DNA from: Bryobacterales bacterium
GTDB taxonomy: Bacteria; Acidobacteriota; Terriglobia; Bryobacterales; Bryobacteraceae
Direction of reading: 5' to 3'
DNA length: 36,648 bases
NCBI GenBank assembly: GCA_020852755.1
Contig: JADZAF010000335.1
Location: forward strand, 1-36,648
Positions 15,236 to 23,375 of this stretch are shown piece by piece. Position numbers and translations under genes: made by a program. The notes beneath the pieces were generated by a model. It made no database searches. It saw only the letters and a list, made by a program, of their open reading frames with translations, and had not been told where the DNA came from. The first letter of the stretch is position 1; the number at the start of each line of letters is the position of its first letter.

Positions 15236-16852
15236 ATGTTCCCGGGCATCCTCCAACTGGCTTGGCTTGCGGCTCCCACCGCCTTCGACCGTTTCGTTCA
15301 GGGCCTGGGCGACAACACCTTCGCCGGAATCCATGAACTGGAATGGTTTGACTGGGCCATGCTGATCCCGTATTTCGGGGTTCTGGCCATCCTGTCGGTC
15401 TACGGGTTGCACCGCTACGAAATCATCCGGACCTACCTGAAATTCCGCAAGAGGAAGGCGGCCGGCCCGCCGCCCCGGTTCGAAAAGCTCCCCCCGGTCA
15501 CCATCCAGTTGCCGCTGTACAACGAGCGTTACGTGGTCGAGCGGCTGCTCGACGAGGTGACCAAGATTGAGTACCCGCGCGAATTGCTGCAGATCCAGGT
15601 GCTGGACGATTCCACCGACGAAACCAGGGACTTCGCCGCGGCCCTGGTGGAGCGCTACCGTAACCTGGGTTACCCGGTCGAATTCCTGCATCGCGACGAC
15701 CGGACGGGCTTTAAGGCCGGCGCGCTTCAGGAGGGCTTGAGGACCGCCACGGGCGAGCTGATCGCCATCTTCGACGCCGATTTCGTGCCGCCCCCGGATT
15801 TCCTGATGCGCACGGTGCACCACTTCGCCGACCCGACCGTGGGCGCCGTGCAGACCCGCTGGAGTTACCTGAACCGGGGCTACAACTTCCTGACCGAGGT
15901 GGAGGCCATGCTGCTGGACGGCCACTTCATCCTGGAGCACGGCGCCCGGTCCGGAGCGGGCTACTTCTTCAACTTCAACGGCACGGCCGGCATCCTGCGT
16001 CGGAAGATGATCGAGGACTCCGGCGGCTGGCAGCACGACACCCTGACCGAAGATTCCGACCTCAGCTATCGCGCCCAACTGCGCGGCTGGCGTTTCGTCT
16101 ACGTGCCGGAACTGGAATGCCCCTCGGAATTGCCGGTGGAGATGCACGGCTTCCAGGTTCAGCAGTCGCGCTGGGCCAAGGGCCTCACACAGGTGGCTCG
16201 AAAACTGCTGCCCGACATCCTGCGCGCTCCCCTGCCCTGGCGGGTGAAACTGGAAGCGGTCCTCCACCTGACGCCCAACATCTCCTACCCGCTCATGATC
16301 GTGGTCTCGGCGCTGATGCTGCCGGTGATGATCGTGCGCTTCTACATGGGCGTCTACCAGATGCTGTTCCTGGACCTGCCCCTGATCATCGCCACCTTCT
16401 GGTCGATTTCCGCCTTCTACGTCATGGCCTACCGAGAGCTGCATCCCGGGACCTGGAAGCGCTCCCTGCTCCTGCTGCCGCTCCTGATGGCGGTCGGAGT
16501 GGCCTTGACCATCGTGAATACCCGCGCGGTGCTGGAGGCGCTGTTCGGGATTCAGACCAGCTTCGTCCGCACGCCCAAGTACAACGTGGGCGAGCGCCCG
16601 GCCCGCCTGGAGCGGCAGAAGTACCGCCGCAAGAGCGGGCTGCTGCCGTTCGTGGAGATCGCGGTCGGGACCTATTTTGCCTCGATGGTGGTCTTCGCCA
16701 TCGACATTCAGAACTACCTCTCGATCCCGTTCCTACTGCTCTTCGTAGCCGGCTATTACTGGGCCGGCTTCGGCACCCTATGGCAGGAATACCGCGACCG
16801 GCTCCGGGTAGCCCGGGCCGGGCGCAGGCTGGAATTCGAAACCGCGCGCTGA
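15236..16852 (+). CDS. processive family-2 glycosyltransferase, cellulose/mannan-synthase-like
   Basis: A 538-residue inner-membrane polysaccharide synthase of the GT2 CslA/BcsA-like group, which builds a beta-linked polymer from a nucleotide sugar and threads it through its own membrane channel. One membrane segment lies at about 40-60. The catalytic domain has D124-D125 (VLDDSTDE), the D180-A-D182 metal site, the acceptor base in TLTEDSD (269-275) and the processivity motif QQSRW (309-313). Four or five membrane segments follow at about 340-520. Polymer length control or cyclic-di-GMP binding (PilZ) is absent. The ATG at 15236 has only a weak ribosome site. No export or subunit gene adjoins it; the nearest export protein is the SLBB gene at 3630. 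The sugar is unknown; a glucomannan-type synthase is the nearest guess. Confidence 0.92.
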   Translation: MFPGILQLAWLAAPTAFDRFVQGLGDNTFAGIHELEWFDWAMLIPYFGVLAILSVYGLHRYEIIRTYLKFRKRKAAGPPPRFEKLPPVTIQLPLYNERYVVERLLDEVTKIEYPRELLQIQVLDDSTDETRDFAAALVERYRNLGYPVEFLHRDDRTGFKAGALQEGLRTATGELIAIFDADFVPPPDFLMRTVHHFADPTVGAVQTRWSYLNRGYNFLTEVEAMLLDGHFILEHGARSGAGYFFNFNGTAGILRRKMIEDSGGWQHDTLTEDSDLSYRAQLRGWRFVYVPELECPSELPVEMHGFQVQQSRWAKGLTQVARKLLPDILRAPLPWRVKLEAVLHLTPNISYPLMIVVSALMLPVMIVRFYMGVYQMLFLDLPLIIATFWSISAFYVMAYRELHPGTWKRSLLLLPLLMAVGVALTIVNTRAVLEALFGIQTSFVRTPKYNVGERPARLERQKYRRKSGLLPFVEIAVGTYFASMVVFAIDIQNYLSIPFLLLFVAGYYWAGFGTLWQEYRDRLRVARAGRRLEFETAR

Positions 16853-16859
16853 GCCCGGC

Positions 16860-17012
16860 TCAGAAGACGCCGAGCAGGAACAGCACCAGCAGGATCAAGA
16901 GAATCGCCCCCAGGGTTCCGCTGGGATAGTATCCCCATCCGCTGCTGTACGGCCAGGCCGGCAAAGCGGCGATCACCAGCAGTATCAGAATTACCAGAAG
17001 AAGCAGTCCCAC
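16860..17012 (-). CDS. DUF3309 small membrane protein
   Basis: A 50-residue protein with two hydrophobic segments flanking a conserved loop LPAWPYSSGWGYYPSG, the signature of DUF3309. The GTG start at 17012 is chosen because GGGAGG lies 8 bases upstream and because homologues begin right before the first hydrophobic segment; longer in-frame extensions have no ribosome site. It ends 7 bases from the stop of the convergent glycosyltransferase gene. The family has no known function; it is widespread as an abundant short envelope protein in Proteobacteria and Acidobacteriota. Confidence 0.85.
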   Translation of the reverse strand: MGLLLLVILILLVIAALPAWPYSSGWGYYPSGTLGAILLILLVLFLLGVF

Positions 17013-17079
17013 CTGATTTTCCTCCCTGGAACAGAAAGAGCAATCTCTTTGCCAGGTTCGCCGGGTGGGCCGTGTTTGT

Positions 17080-17112
17080 GGGAGACCGCACGATTCAAAC
17101 CGTGCGGCTCCC
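17080..17112 (-). terminator. hairpin terminator behind TonB receptor 2
   Basis: GGGAG-A-CCGCACG (17080-17092) pairs with CGTGCGG-CTCCC (17101-17112) through 12 base pairs with one bulged A and an 8-base loop. It begins 19 bases after the receptor stop on the minus strand. No T-run follows, so it would be Rho-aided or act as a 3' stabiliser. Confidence 0.55.
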
Positions 17113-17131
17113 GCCTCCATTCAGCTTAACG

Positions 17132-20100
17132 TTAAAACAGCAGCTTCAGCGCGAGTTGCACCTGCCGCGGAAGGTTGGCCTGACTGCTGACGACTCCGAA
17201 AGTCGGGTCTCCCAGAAACATGCCGGCAGGGCCGAACCTCACATGGTTCGCCACGTTGAAGAACTCGCTGCGGAACTGCAGATTGTAGCGGCCGTCACGT
17301 CCGAAGCGATTGTTCTTGAACAAGCCGAAGTCCAGGTTGTTGATCCCGTGCCAGCGGGTGTCAGGCAGGGTGCGTCCGGCGCTTCCGTAGGTGAACGGCA
17401 GCGCCTGGCTGAAGACGCCGGTGTTGAACCACTGGTTCAGGCGGTCCTGCGCCCGCCCGCTCAGCTTCGCGCTTTGCCCGTTGTTGTTCGGCCGCGAGTT
17501 GCTGCTGTAGGAGCCGTACACGTCGGTGACATCGTTGTACGCCCCGGTCAGGTTGGTCCGGACGCCCACAGCCACGGGCGTGCCGCTCTGCACCGTGTAG
17601 ACGCCGGAGAACTGCCAGCCGGAAACCAGGTAATCCGCGGGTCCCAGGTTGTTGAGCAGGCGCCGCCCCTTACCGAGCGGCAGTTCCAGGGAGTAGCTGA
17701 GCACCAGCCGCTGCGGCACGTCCGCCACCGCCAGCGACCGGTCCAACCGCCGGTTGTTGTTGTTGCTGAAGCCCATGCTGGTGCCCTGCGCGCCACCCTC
17801 CAGCCAGTCGCTGCGGCTTTCCGTATTCCCGATAGCCTTGCTCAGCGTGTAGGCCGCTCCGACAATCGAGCCGCCGAAGCGGCGGTTGAACTGCAGCTGG
17901 AAGGAGTGGTAGCTGGAGTGTCCCAGCGGCATGCCCTCGACGTACAGGGTCTGGAACTGCGGGAACGGGCGGAAAAGCTGGCCGCGCTGGATCCGGGGCT
18001 GGGCCAGCGGCCCGGTCCCGACCACGCCGTAGAACGGGTTGTCCACCAGTTGCTGTAAGGCCGCCCCCTGGCTGAGATACGCATCGGCCAGCTGGTTCAT
18101 CTGGCTGGCCCACTGGGCCGGCAGCCCGGTGCCCGAGCTGCCCGCGTAGGCCGCCTCGATCACCATCTCGCGGCCCAGCTCGTGCTGGATATCGAAGTTC
18201 CACTGCTGCATGTAGCCGGTGTGGAAATCCCGTTGGTTGGCGGCCGCGTTCTGGCCGATCAGGGTGCTCAGCCCCGCGGAGCTTCCCGGAGGGTTGAGGA
18301 TTCCGTTCGGGTAGGGATTATCCAGCGTGTGATAAGGCGTCAGGCCGCCGTCGATGGAGCCCAGCGCCAGTGTGTTGATGGCCCAGGCCGGCGCCCGGTT
18401 GTCCCCGGTGACTTCCGTAACGGCCGCCGGAATCCAGAACAGGCCGTAGCCGCTGCGCACCACCGTGCCGGGGAACAACTGGAAGGCGAAACCGGCTCGC
18501 GGCCCGAATTGCCGCTTGTAGAGATCGTAGGGCGAGCGCGTGTCCTTGTCGGCAAACCGGAAACCGCCCCGCAGCGGTATGCCCACCTGCTGGCTGATCG
18601 GCAGTTCCACGAAAGGATCGAACCACATCTTGCGGTTGTAGCGCTCGGTGATGGGAAACTCCAGGCTGTAATCCAACCCCAGGTTGAGGGTCAGCCGGCG
18701 GGTCACTTTCCAGTCATTTTGAAAGAACAGCGAGAGGTACTTGCGCTGGTTCGCCAGTCTCTCGCTCTTGGCCACCGAGGCGCTGGAGATGTAGCCCATC
18801 AGGAAGGATGCCAGCGGGACGCCGCTGTTCTGATCCAGGCGCTGGGGATTCACGGCGCTCATCTGGTTGGTGAAGTTGAACAGCGGCAGCAGCGAATTGG
18901 ACTGGAACTGGTTGAGCTGCTGCACCCGGTAATCCAGGCCGAACTTCATGCTGTGAGCACCCTTCACCCAGGTCATGGAGGCCCGCTGCCCCCAGCTGTT
19001 CAGGTCCACCAGGGTCATGCCGGCCGATGCCGAACTGCCCACCGCCACCAGGCCGCTCACACTGAAACCCGGGAACGACTTGACCTGGGTGGCGTCGGCC
19101 AGCGGCCTGGGGAAGCCCAGGCTGGTGATATCGAAGCCCAGGGCGTAGGGCACGCTGGGGCTGTGATAGCGGGCGAAGCCCGTGCGGAACTCCCCGATCA
19201 GCCCGGGGCTGAAGACCGCCGTAGCCGATGCCGTGGCGTGCGTGCGCGTGTAGCTGGAGTCCCGGGTGAGGTTGACGGAATAGCCCAGCGGGTCCAGATT
19301 GAACGTCTTGGCCCAGATGCGGGAGTAGGTCCCGAAGAACTTCCAGCGCGAGCTGAGGTTGTGATCGATCTTCGACACCACCTGGTGTTCGTTGTTCCCG
19401 CTGCCTCCCACCGTGGAGTAATTGTTGACGTTGGTCAGCGGGTTGCCGGCGGCGTTGGGCTGCGGCCAGATGGGGACCACGTTGGAAGCCACCCGGCTGA
19501 GGCGCGTCTCCGGAATCCGGTTGCCTGCAAAAACCTCCCGCGTGTAGCTGCCGTCCGGCAATTGCCGGGTGCTCAGCGGGTCGGCTACCAGGACCATGCG
19601 GCCCGCGGCGTTGAAGGTCTGCGAGAAATCGCCGGCGCGCTGCAGGGGCGTGGGAACCGTGGTGATGGAGGGGGAAGAGGTGCGGTTGCGATACTCCTCC
19701 CAATTGACGAAGAAGAAGGTCCGGTCGCGCTGGATGGGTCCGCCGAGGGACCCGCCGAACTGGTTCTGCTTGAACGCGGGCCGCTTGTTGCCCGCCCGGT
19801 TCTGGAAAAAGTTGTTGGCATTCAGCGACTTGTTGCGCAGGAATTCATAGGCCGTGCCGTGAAATTCGTTGGTGCCGGACTTGATGCTGAAGTTCACCAC
19901 CGCCCCGGCCGTGCGGCCGAATTCGGCCGAGAAGTTGTTGGTCTGGACGCGGAACTCCTGGGTGGCGTCCACGGGCGGCACGAAGGAAGGCGAGTTCATC
20001 TGGGCCATGTCCAGCGCGAGGCCTTCCACCATCACCACGTTGGCGTTGGCCAGTCCGCCGTTTGAGGAAAAGTTCCCCCAGGCCCCGTTTTTGCCGCTGA

Positions 20101-20599
20101 ATCCGCCTTGGATGCGTATGCCCGTGGAGAGCGCCAGCAGGTCCAGCGGATTGCGCCCGTTGAGCGGCAGTTCACTGATCTGCCGGTTCTCGACCACCGT
20201 ACCGATGGTGCTGGTGGCGGAGTCCAGCAGGACCGCGGAGCCCTGCACGGTGACGCTTTCCACCACGGCCCCCACCTCCATACTGAAGTCGATGCGGCCC
20301 ACCTGGTCGATGGCCAGGGTGATGGGCTCGCGCTTGACTTGCTTGAATCCTTGCGCCTCCGCGGTTACGCGGTACCGTCCGGGGAGCAGCGTGGTGATGA
20401 CGTAGTTGCCGCGCTCGTTGGTGACTGTCGAGCGGGTGACGCCGGTGTCCAGGTTGGTGGCCGCCACCTTGGCGCCCAGCACCACCGAACCGGTCGGGTC
20501 GGTCACGGTGCCCGTGACCTGGGCCGTCTGGCCGTATAGGCCGGCGGCCAGACCGAAAGCCAGTGCAAACAGACGAAAGCCCGCAACACTTTGCCTCAT
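17132..20599 (-). CDS. Oar-like TonB-dependent receptor 2
   Basis: A 1155-residue outer-membrane receptor of the same Oar type as the other two in the window. Residues 1-23 are a signal peptide (FRLFALAFGLAAGLYGQ), 26-110 the CarboxypepD_reg domain (VTGTVTDPTGSVVLGAKV), and about 120-250 the plug with the family phrase NFSAEFGRTAGAVVNFSIKS. The barrel ends in QLALKLLF, a terminal phenylalanine suited to outer-membrane assembly. The ATG at 20599 is chosen over an upstream in-frame ATG because AAGGAG lies 8 bases before it and the signal peptide begins there. A good promoter stands at 20699-20727 and a hairpin terminator behind. No low-complexity linker as in receptor 1. Substrate unknown. Confidence 0.93.
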   Translation of the reverse strand: MRQSVAGFRLFALAFGLAAGLYGQTAQVTGTVTDPTGSVVLGAKVAATNLDTGVTRSTVTNERGNYVITTLLPGRYRVTAEAQGFKQVKREPITLAIDQVGRIDFSMEVGAVVESVTVQGSAVLLDSATSTIGTVVENRQISELPLNGRNPLDLLALSTGIRIQGGFSGKNGAWGNFSSNGGLANANVVMVEGLALDMAQMNSPSFVPPVDATQEFRVQTNNFSAEFGRTAGAVVNFSIKSGTNEFHGTAYEFLRNKSLNANNFFQNRAGNKRPAFKQNQFGGSLGGPIQRDRTFFFVNWEEYRNRTSSPSITTVPTPLQRAGDFSQTFNAAGRMVLVADPLSTRQLPDGSYTREVFAGNRIPETRLSRVASNVVPIWPQPNAAGNPLTNVNNYSTVGGSGNNEHQVVSKIDHNLSSRWKFFGTYSRIWAKTFNLDPLGYSVNLTRDSSYTRTHATASATAVFSPGLIGEFRTGFARYHSPSVPYALGFDITSLGFPRPLADATQVKSFPGFSVSGLVAVGSSASAGMTLVDLNSWGQRASMTWVKGAHSMKFGLDYRVQQLNQFQSNSLLPLFNFTNQMSAVNPQRLDQNSGVPLASFLMGYISSASVAKSERLANQRKYLSLFFQNDWKVTRRLTLNLGLDYSLEFPITERYNRKMWFDPFVELPISQQVGIPLRGGFRFADKDTRSPYDLYKRQFGPRAGFAFQLFPGTVVRSGYGLFWIPAAVTEVTGDNRAPAWAINTLALGSIDGGLTPYHTLDNPYPNGILNPPGSSAGLSTLIGQNAAANQRDFHTGYMQQWNFDIQHELGREMVIEAAYAGSSGTGLPAQWASQMNQLADAYLSQGAALQQLVDNPFYGVVGTGPLAQPRIQRGQLFRPFPQFQTLYVEGMPLGHSSYHSFQLQFNRRFGGSIVGAAYTLSKAIGNTESRSDWLEGGAQGTSMGFSNNNNRRLDRSLAVADVPQRLVLSYSLELPLGKGRRLLNNLGPADYLVSGWQFSGVYTVQSGTPVAVGVRTNLTGAYNDVTDVYGSYSSNSRPNNNGQSAKLSGRAQDRLNQWFNTGVFSQALPFTYGSAGRTLPDTRWHGINNLDFGLFKNNRFGRDGRYNLQFRSEFFNVANHVRFGPAGMFLGDPTFGVVSSQANLPRQVQLALKLLF

Positions 20600-20698
20600 G
20601 GGAGCACTCCTTTCAGGATGGCGGGAGTAACCGGAAATCCAGCGAGCCCCAACGCGCATCGCGCGCCTCCTCCAAGCCCTTTTTCCTCAGGTGGCTTC

Positions 20699-20727
20699 AG
20701 TCTAATGAAAGATCCGGCCGGAATCAA
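20699..20727 (-). promoter_or_regulatory. promoter of TonB receptor 2
   Basis: On the minus strand TTGATT (20727-20722) and TAGACT (20704-20699) are spaced by 17 bases, a good sigma-70 pair. Transcription from about 20692 would give a leader of roughly 93 bases that carries the Shine-Dalgarno. Confidence 0.65.
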
Positions 20728-20730
20728 GGG

Positions 20731-20763
20731 GAAATTTGCTGGGGGAATTTGCCGGGAATTTGC
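20731..20763. repeat. three AATTTGC direct repeats upstream of TonB receptor 2
   Basis: AATTTGC occurs at 20733-20739, 20746-20752 and 20757-20763, each preceded by a run of G (GGGA, GGGG, CGGG), spaced 13 and 11 bases apart, about one helical turn. They lie just upstream of the -35 of the receptor promoter, the usual place for an activator. They are AT islands in GC-rich DNA. An operator role is inferred. Confidence 0.5.
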
Positions 20764-20849
20764 ATCATTTGTGACGCGATCAGCACGGCGGCGCGCCTGC
20801 CGCCGGCTCCTCGCGGCCCCTGGGGAGTTCCAGCTACGGCAAGCCGGCA

Positions 20850-20879
20850 TTGAGCTCCAGCGGGCCGCGGAGGTATACT
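20850..20879 (+). promoter_or_regulatory. promoter of the ACT-domain gene
   Basis: TTGAGC (20850-20855) and TATACT (20874-20879) are 18 bases apart on the plus strand. The predicted start near 20886 gives a 55-base leader containing the GAGGAG ribosome site. The rest of the 341-base gap 20600-20940 holds the divergent promoter and the triple repeat, and no gene. Confidence 0.6.
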
Positions 20880-20940
20880 GCGAAAGTACCCAAACATTTT
20901 GGCCTTGTTTTGTCGGATTTTGAAGAAGAGGAGACTGCGA

Positions 20941-21359
20941 TGGCGGACGAGATCAAGCGCGTTGAATATTACTTGGGAACCATCCCCCACAAGACCGGAG
21001 AGGGAGCCAGGGTCCTGGCGGCCTTCCGGGATGCGGGCATCAACCTGATCGGATTTCTCGGCTACACCAAGAGCGCCCGGGTGGCCGAAGTGGTCATCTT
21101 CGTAGGCGAGAAGGCGCCCGGCGTTTCCGCGGCGGCGCGCAAAGCGGGTCTGGCCCTGGGCAGGAAGGGCAAGGGCTTTCTGTTGACCGGCGAAGACCGC
21201 ATCGGAGCGGTGGCCGGGAGCGTGGCCAAGCTCGCGGAAGCGGGCATCAACGTGCTCTCTCTGCATGCCGTCGCCAGCGGCGAGGGCCGCTACGGCGCGG
21301 TCGTCACCGTGGAGCCGGCCGCGATGCGCAAGGCCGCCAAAGTCCTGGGCGTGGCTTGA
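20941..21359 (+). CDS. small tandem-ACT-like domain protein
   Basis: A 139-residue cytoplasmic protein built as two similar halves. The first (5-60) reads RVEYYLGTIPHKTGEGARVLAAFRDAGINLIGFLGY, and the second (75-135) DRIGAVAGSVAKLAEAGINVLSLHAV. The beta-alpha-beta pattern with a 'GINxxxxxxx' turn in each half is that of ACT regulatory domains, which bind amino acids or other small ligands. There is no attached catalytic domain. The ATG at 20941 has GAGGAG 6-11 bases upstream and its own promoter. It ends convergently with treT. Regulatory ligand binding is the likely role; partner and ligand are unknown. Confidence 0.8.
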
Positions 21360-21378
21360 ACCTCCGGCCCCCGAAGCT

Positions 21379-22605
21379 TCAGTCGAGGTGGACGATATCC
21401 TCCTGCGTGTGGTCCAGGGCGATCATGAGCAGCATGTAGTCCTTCACGTGGCGGGTCAGCAGGAAGTTCTGCTTCACGTGCAGGTAGCCGTTCTCGCCCA
21501 TGGCCTTCCGCAGGGCCCGGTCGCCCAGCAGGCGTGACAGGCGGTTGGCCGCGCCTTCGGGGGAGTGGACCAGGTAGCCGGTGACGCCATTGATCACCTG
21601 GATGCGGATGCCGCCCACGGCGCCGCCGATCACCGGCTTCCTCTTCCACAGCGCTTCGCTGACGGTGAGCCCGAAGCCTTCCTTGATCGATTTCTGCATG
21701 ATGACCGTGGATCCCCGCACCAGGGCGTTGATCTCCAGGTCGCTGAAGGGCGGCAGCTCCAGAACGCGGATATCCGGGTCGTCCGCGGCGGCCTGCTGCA
21801 CCTCGCGCAGCACCTCGGCGCCCTCCGGATCGTCGGTGGCCCCGCCGCCGGCCAGCACCAGCTGACAGTCGTGCCGCCTCCTGACCATGCGGTAGGCCGC
21901 GATCACGCCCAGCGGATCCTTGAGGCGGTCGAAGCGCGAGATCTGGGTCACGATGGGCCGTCCCGGATCCAGGTGGTATTTCTCCAGCACGCTGTCGATA
22001 TAGCCCTGTTCCAGCTCCTTGTTCTTATCGGAGAGCGGATCGATGGAGGGCGCCACCAGGTACTGCGGGATGGAGAGTTCCTGGGCGAAATCCGGCATCG
22101 AGAAGATGGAAGCGTCGTACTGCTCCACCCAGGGGCGCAGGAAATTCCACACGCGCCGGTCGGGCGAGGAGATGTCGATGTGGCAGCGCCAGATCCACTG
22201 CCGGCCGATCTCCTTCTTTTTCGCGATCAGCCCGGCCGGCTGCGGATCGTGCACCAGGATTACGTCCCCGGTGAGGTTCATCTCCCGCAGGTTGGCTTCC
22301 GTGGTCTCGCGGAAAACCTCCAGCATCTCCTCGCTGATCTCCTCCTGCTTGCCGTGCAGGGCGTTGTGGAACGCCTTAGTCACGTTGAAAAATGCCTGGT
22401 TGCCCTTGATGACGTCCCAGGTGGCGTCGATGCCCAGTTCGCGCAGCAGGGGGATGAAGCGCGTCAGGATCTCGGCCACGCCGCCGCCCACCGGGGTGGA
22501 GTTGATGTTCTGCAGGCTGCGGCTGCCCACCCGCGCGGCCACTACTTTCATCTCGTCGATAACTTCCGGTCCTACGATCTCCTGGTAATCTTGCAGAGTC
22601 GGCAC
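21379..22605 (-). CDS. treT: trehalose glycosyl-transferring synthase TreT
   Basis: A 408-residue GT4 glycosyltransferase of the TreT type, which makes trehalose from an NDP-glucose and glucose in one reversible step, as described for Thermococcales. The N-terminal half shows NINSTPVGGGVAEIL (33-47), VHDPQPAGLI (118-127) and WRCHIDIS (139-146), characteristic of TreT and related trehalose phosphorylases. The C-terminal donor domain has SRFDRLKDP (223-231) and the E-x7-E motif E309/E317 in KEGFGLTVSEALW. The GTG start at 22605 lies 2 bases after the stop of the DUF5752 gene, so the two are almost certainly translated together. Trehalose or maltose-like glucoside synthesis for osmotic protection is inferred; the donor nucleotide cannot be told. 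Confidence 0.9.
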   Translation of the reverse strand: MPTLQDYQEIVGPEVIDEMKVVAARVGSRSLQNINSTPVGGGVAEILTRFIPLLRELGIDATWDVIKGNQAFFNVTKAFHNALHGKQEEISEEMLEVFRETTEANLREMNLTGDVILVHDPQPAGLIAKKKEIGRQWIWRCHIDISSPDRRVWNFLRPWVEQYDASIFSMPDFAQELSIPQYLVAPSIDPLSDKNKELEQGYIDSVLEKYHLDPGRPIVTQISRFDRLKDPLGVIAAYRMVRRRHDCQLVLAGGGATDDPEGAEVLREVQQAAADDPDIRVLELPPFSDLEINALVRGSTVIMQKSIKEGFGLTVSEALWKRKPVIGGAVGGIRIQVINGVTGYLVHSPEGAANRLSRLLGDRALRKAMGENGYLHVKQNFLLTRHVKDYMLLMIALDHTQEDIVHLD

Positions 22606-22607
22606 GT

Positions 22608-23261
22608 TTAACCTCGCGCGTAGTTTCTTGTAAGCCGCACGATCTCGTCGCGCAGCTCGTCCAGCGTCATGGCGTACGGATCCAGCCGGTCAATCGCTTT
22701 GGCCAGCCGCTCGTGCCCCTGGTCCGCCAGCCATTGCGAGAAATCGTTGGTGGGGCGCTCCAGGCGAAGGCGCGCCTCGAAGAAATGGTAGAAGAGCGAA
22801 AGATTGCTGACGTGGCTCAGCTTGTCGACGAAGTCCTCCAGGCTGCCGGCCACCACGCCGGTCCGCATGATGAAGCTCTGGGATCTGGCGAAGTGGAACT
22901 CCTCACCGGGAGGACACTCCCGGGGAGGGCCCTGCTTGCCCGCCAGGTAGCGCTCCAATACGGCCAGGATGGCCTCGCGCAGCTGCCGCACCGACGTGAA
23001 GCTGAGCAGGTCGATAGCCGCCAGTTCCTCGCCCAGGCGCCGCTCCTGGAGCGCCTCCGACACCCAGGTGGCGAAGTCGTTGTAGAAGACCGGCCGCTCG
23101 AAGTGGTGGCTGACGTATTGGTGGTGCGTGTGGTAGAAGACGCAGGAGCCGGGAACCGTCCGCAACGATTCCGTAAGCTCGCGCAGGTTTTTCGCCTTGG
23201 TTCCCGTCAGCGCCACCAGCCGCCGTTCGGTGTAGAAGACAAAGGGTTCATTAGAGGACAT
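22608..23261 (-). CDS. DUF5752 family protein, TreT partner
   Basis: A 217-residue protein without signal peptide or membrane segments. It begins EPFVFYTERRLVALTGTKAKNLRELTESLRTVPGSCVFYHTHH and has a histidine-rich patch (HTHHQYVSHHFERP, about 44-57) followed by an acidic, helical C-terminal half. This is the layout of DUF5752, a family that I recall travelling next to TreT-type glycosyltransferases. It may regulate or complex with TreT. The ATG at 23261 has no clear Shine-Dalgarno. The function is unknown; the two-base gap to treT is the best evidence that they work together. Confidence 0.8.
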   Translation of the reverse strand: MSSNEPFVFYTERRLVALTGTKAKNLRELTESLRTVPGSCVFYHTHHQYVSHHFERPVFYNDFATWVSEALQERRLGEELAAIDLLSFTSVRQLREAILAVLERYLAGKQGPPRECPPGEEFHFARSQSFIMRTGVVAGSLEDFVDKLSHVSNLSLFYHFFEARLRLERPTNDFSQWLADQGHERLAKAIDRLDPYAMTLDELRDEIVRLTRNYARG

Positions 23262-23286
23262 GATCGTCTCAATTGTGACGGTTTTG

Positions 23287-23308
23287 CGGCGGGGGTCGTT
23301 GCCCGCCG
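23287..23308 (-). terminator. hairpin between the repeat region and the DUF5752 gene
   Basis: CGGCGGG (23287-23293) and CCCGCCG (23302-23308) form a 7-base stem with an 8-base loop. On the minus strand it lies about 26 bases ahead of the DUF5752 start, so it could either stop read-through from the operon ending at 23712 or fold in the leader. The role is undecided. Confidence 0.35.
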
Positions 23309-23375
23309 TTCCCTCCGGGTGTGTGAGGAAGCACCTTCTCTGCCGGGCTCAAGGGTCTCGGACACCAGGCGGAAA

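Noticed and set aside
17080..17112. Stem-loop with GATTCAAAC in the loop, resembling a tRNA T-arm
   Set aside because: The loop length and the T54-T55-C56 register do not fit, and no anticodon arm, D arm or acceptor can be drawn. It is treated as a terminator-type hairpin.
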